Assembly: GCA_014378345.1 (NCBI GenBank)
Contig: JACMNW010000344.1
Span: 1 to 6,447, forward strand
Origin: Pseudorhodobacter sp.
Lineage (GTDB): Bacteria; Pseudomonadota; Alphaproteobacteria; Rhodobacterales; Rhodobacteraceae
DNA length: 6,447 bases
Reading direction: 5' to 3'
Both the position numbers and the translations under genes were made by a program. Shown piece after piece: positions 6,321 through 6,447 of the stretch (the first letter of the stretch is position 1; every line of letters begins with the position of its first letter). Under the pieces are notes generated by a model. It made no database searches, was not told the DNA's origin, and saw only the letters and a program-made list of their open reading frames with translations.

Positions 6321-6447
6321 ATGACCATTTCGCATGACGCCCGCATTCACCCCAGTGCGCATATCGAACCGGGCGCGGTTATTGGGGCAGGGGCCGAAGT
6401 CGGGCCTTTTTCGCTTATTGGGGCCGAAGTTACACTTGGTGACGGGG
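6321..6447 (+). CDS. lpxA: UDP-N-acetylglucosamine acyltransferase LpxA, N-terminal part cut by window edge
   Basis: LpxA transfers a 3-hydroxyacyl chain from ACP to the 3-OH of UDP-GlcNAc, the first step of lipid A synthesis in the cytoplasm. Only 42 codons are inside the window. They begin with the typical IHPSAHIEPGAVIG opening and then show left-handed beta-helix hexapeptide repeats (IGAGAE, VGPFSL, IGAEVT, LGDG). The ATG at 6321 lies five bases after the fabZ stop. A TTG at 6312, overlapping that stop, is in frame but less likely. No strong Shine-Dalgarno is visible, so coupling with fabZ is plausible. The motif alone would also fit other hexapeptide acyltransferases such as LpxD; the opening residues and the position after fabZ decide for LpxA. 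The catalytic His is beyond the window. Confidence 0.93.
   Translation, partial: MTISHDARIHPSAHIEPGAVIGAGAEVGPFSLIGAEVTLGDG

Overview
The window is a conserved cell-envelope biogenesis cluster from an alphaproteobacterium, most likely an order Rhodobacterales (roseobacter-type) member. This rests on the gene order dxr - rseP - bamA - skp/ompH - fabZ - lpxA, on protein sequences that read like roseobacter versions (RseP with HEYGH near the N-terminus, a BamA of about 782 residues, an OmpH-like protein with a Pro/Ala-rich tail), and on moderately high G+C. The placement is from recognition, not from a database search.

Layout, all on the + strand: the 3' part of dxr (1-1060, cut by the left edge); rseP (1064-2401) three bases later; a gap of about 350 bp between rseP and bamA that holds a hairpin (2420-2449), a 45-codon ORF for a small one-pass membrane protein (2493-2630) and a possible promoter (near 2692-2720); bamA (2754-5102); an OmpH/Skp-family chaperone (5102-5692) whose ATG overlaps the bamA stop; a 143 bp gap with two small hairpins; fabZ (5836-6315); and the first 42 codons of lpxA (6321-6447, cut by the right edge). 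No gene of appreciable size is supported on the - strand; long antisense ORFs are frame shadows of the real genes.

The genes fit together around the outer membrane. Dxr feeds isoprenoid synthesis (undecaprenyl carriers, quinones). RseP is the site-2 intramembrane protease, which in enterobacteria links envelope stress to sigma-E. BamA and the OmpH/Skp chaperone deliver and insert outer-membrane proteins. FabZ makes acyl-ACPs for phospholipid and lipid A, and LpxA starts lipid A synthesis. lpxD, which lies between skp and fabZ in Escherichia coli, is not present here.

Nothing in the window looks like mobile DNA, a CRISPR array, an RNA gene or a defence system. The one element that standard annotation would probably miss is the 45-residue ORF between rseP and bamA, which has a good Shine-Dalgarno sequence and a GxxxGxxxG transmembrane motif. 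The rest is well-known housekeeping machinery.
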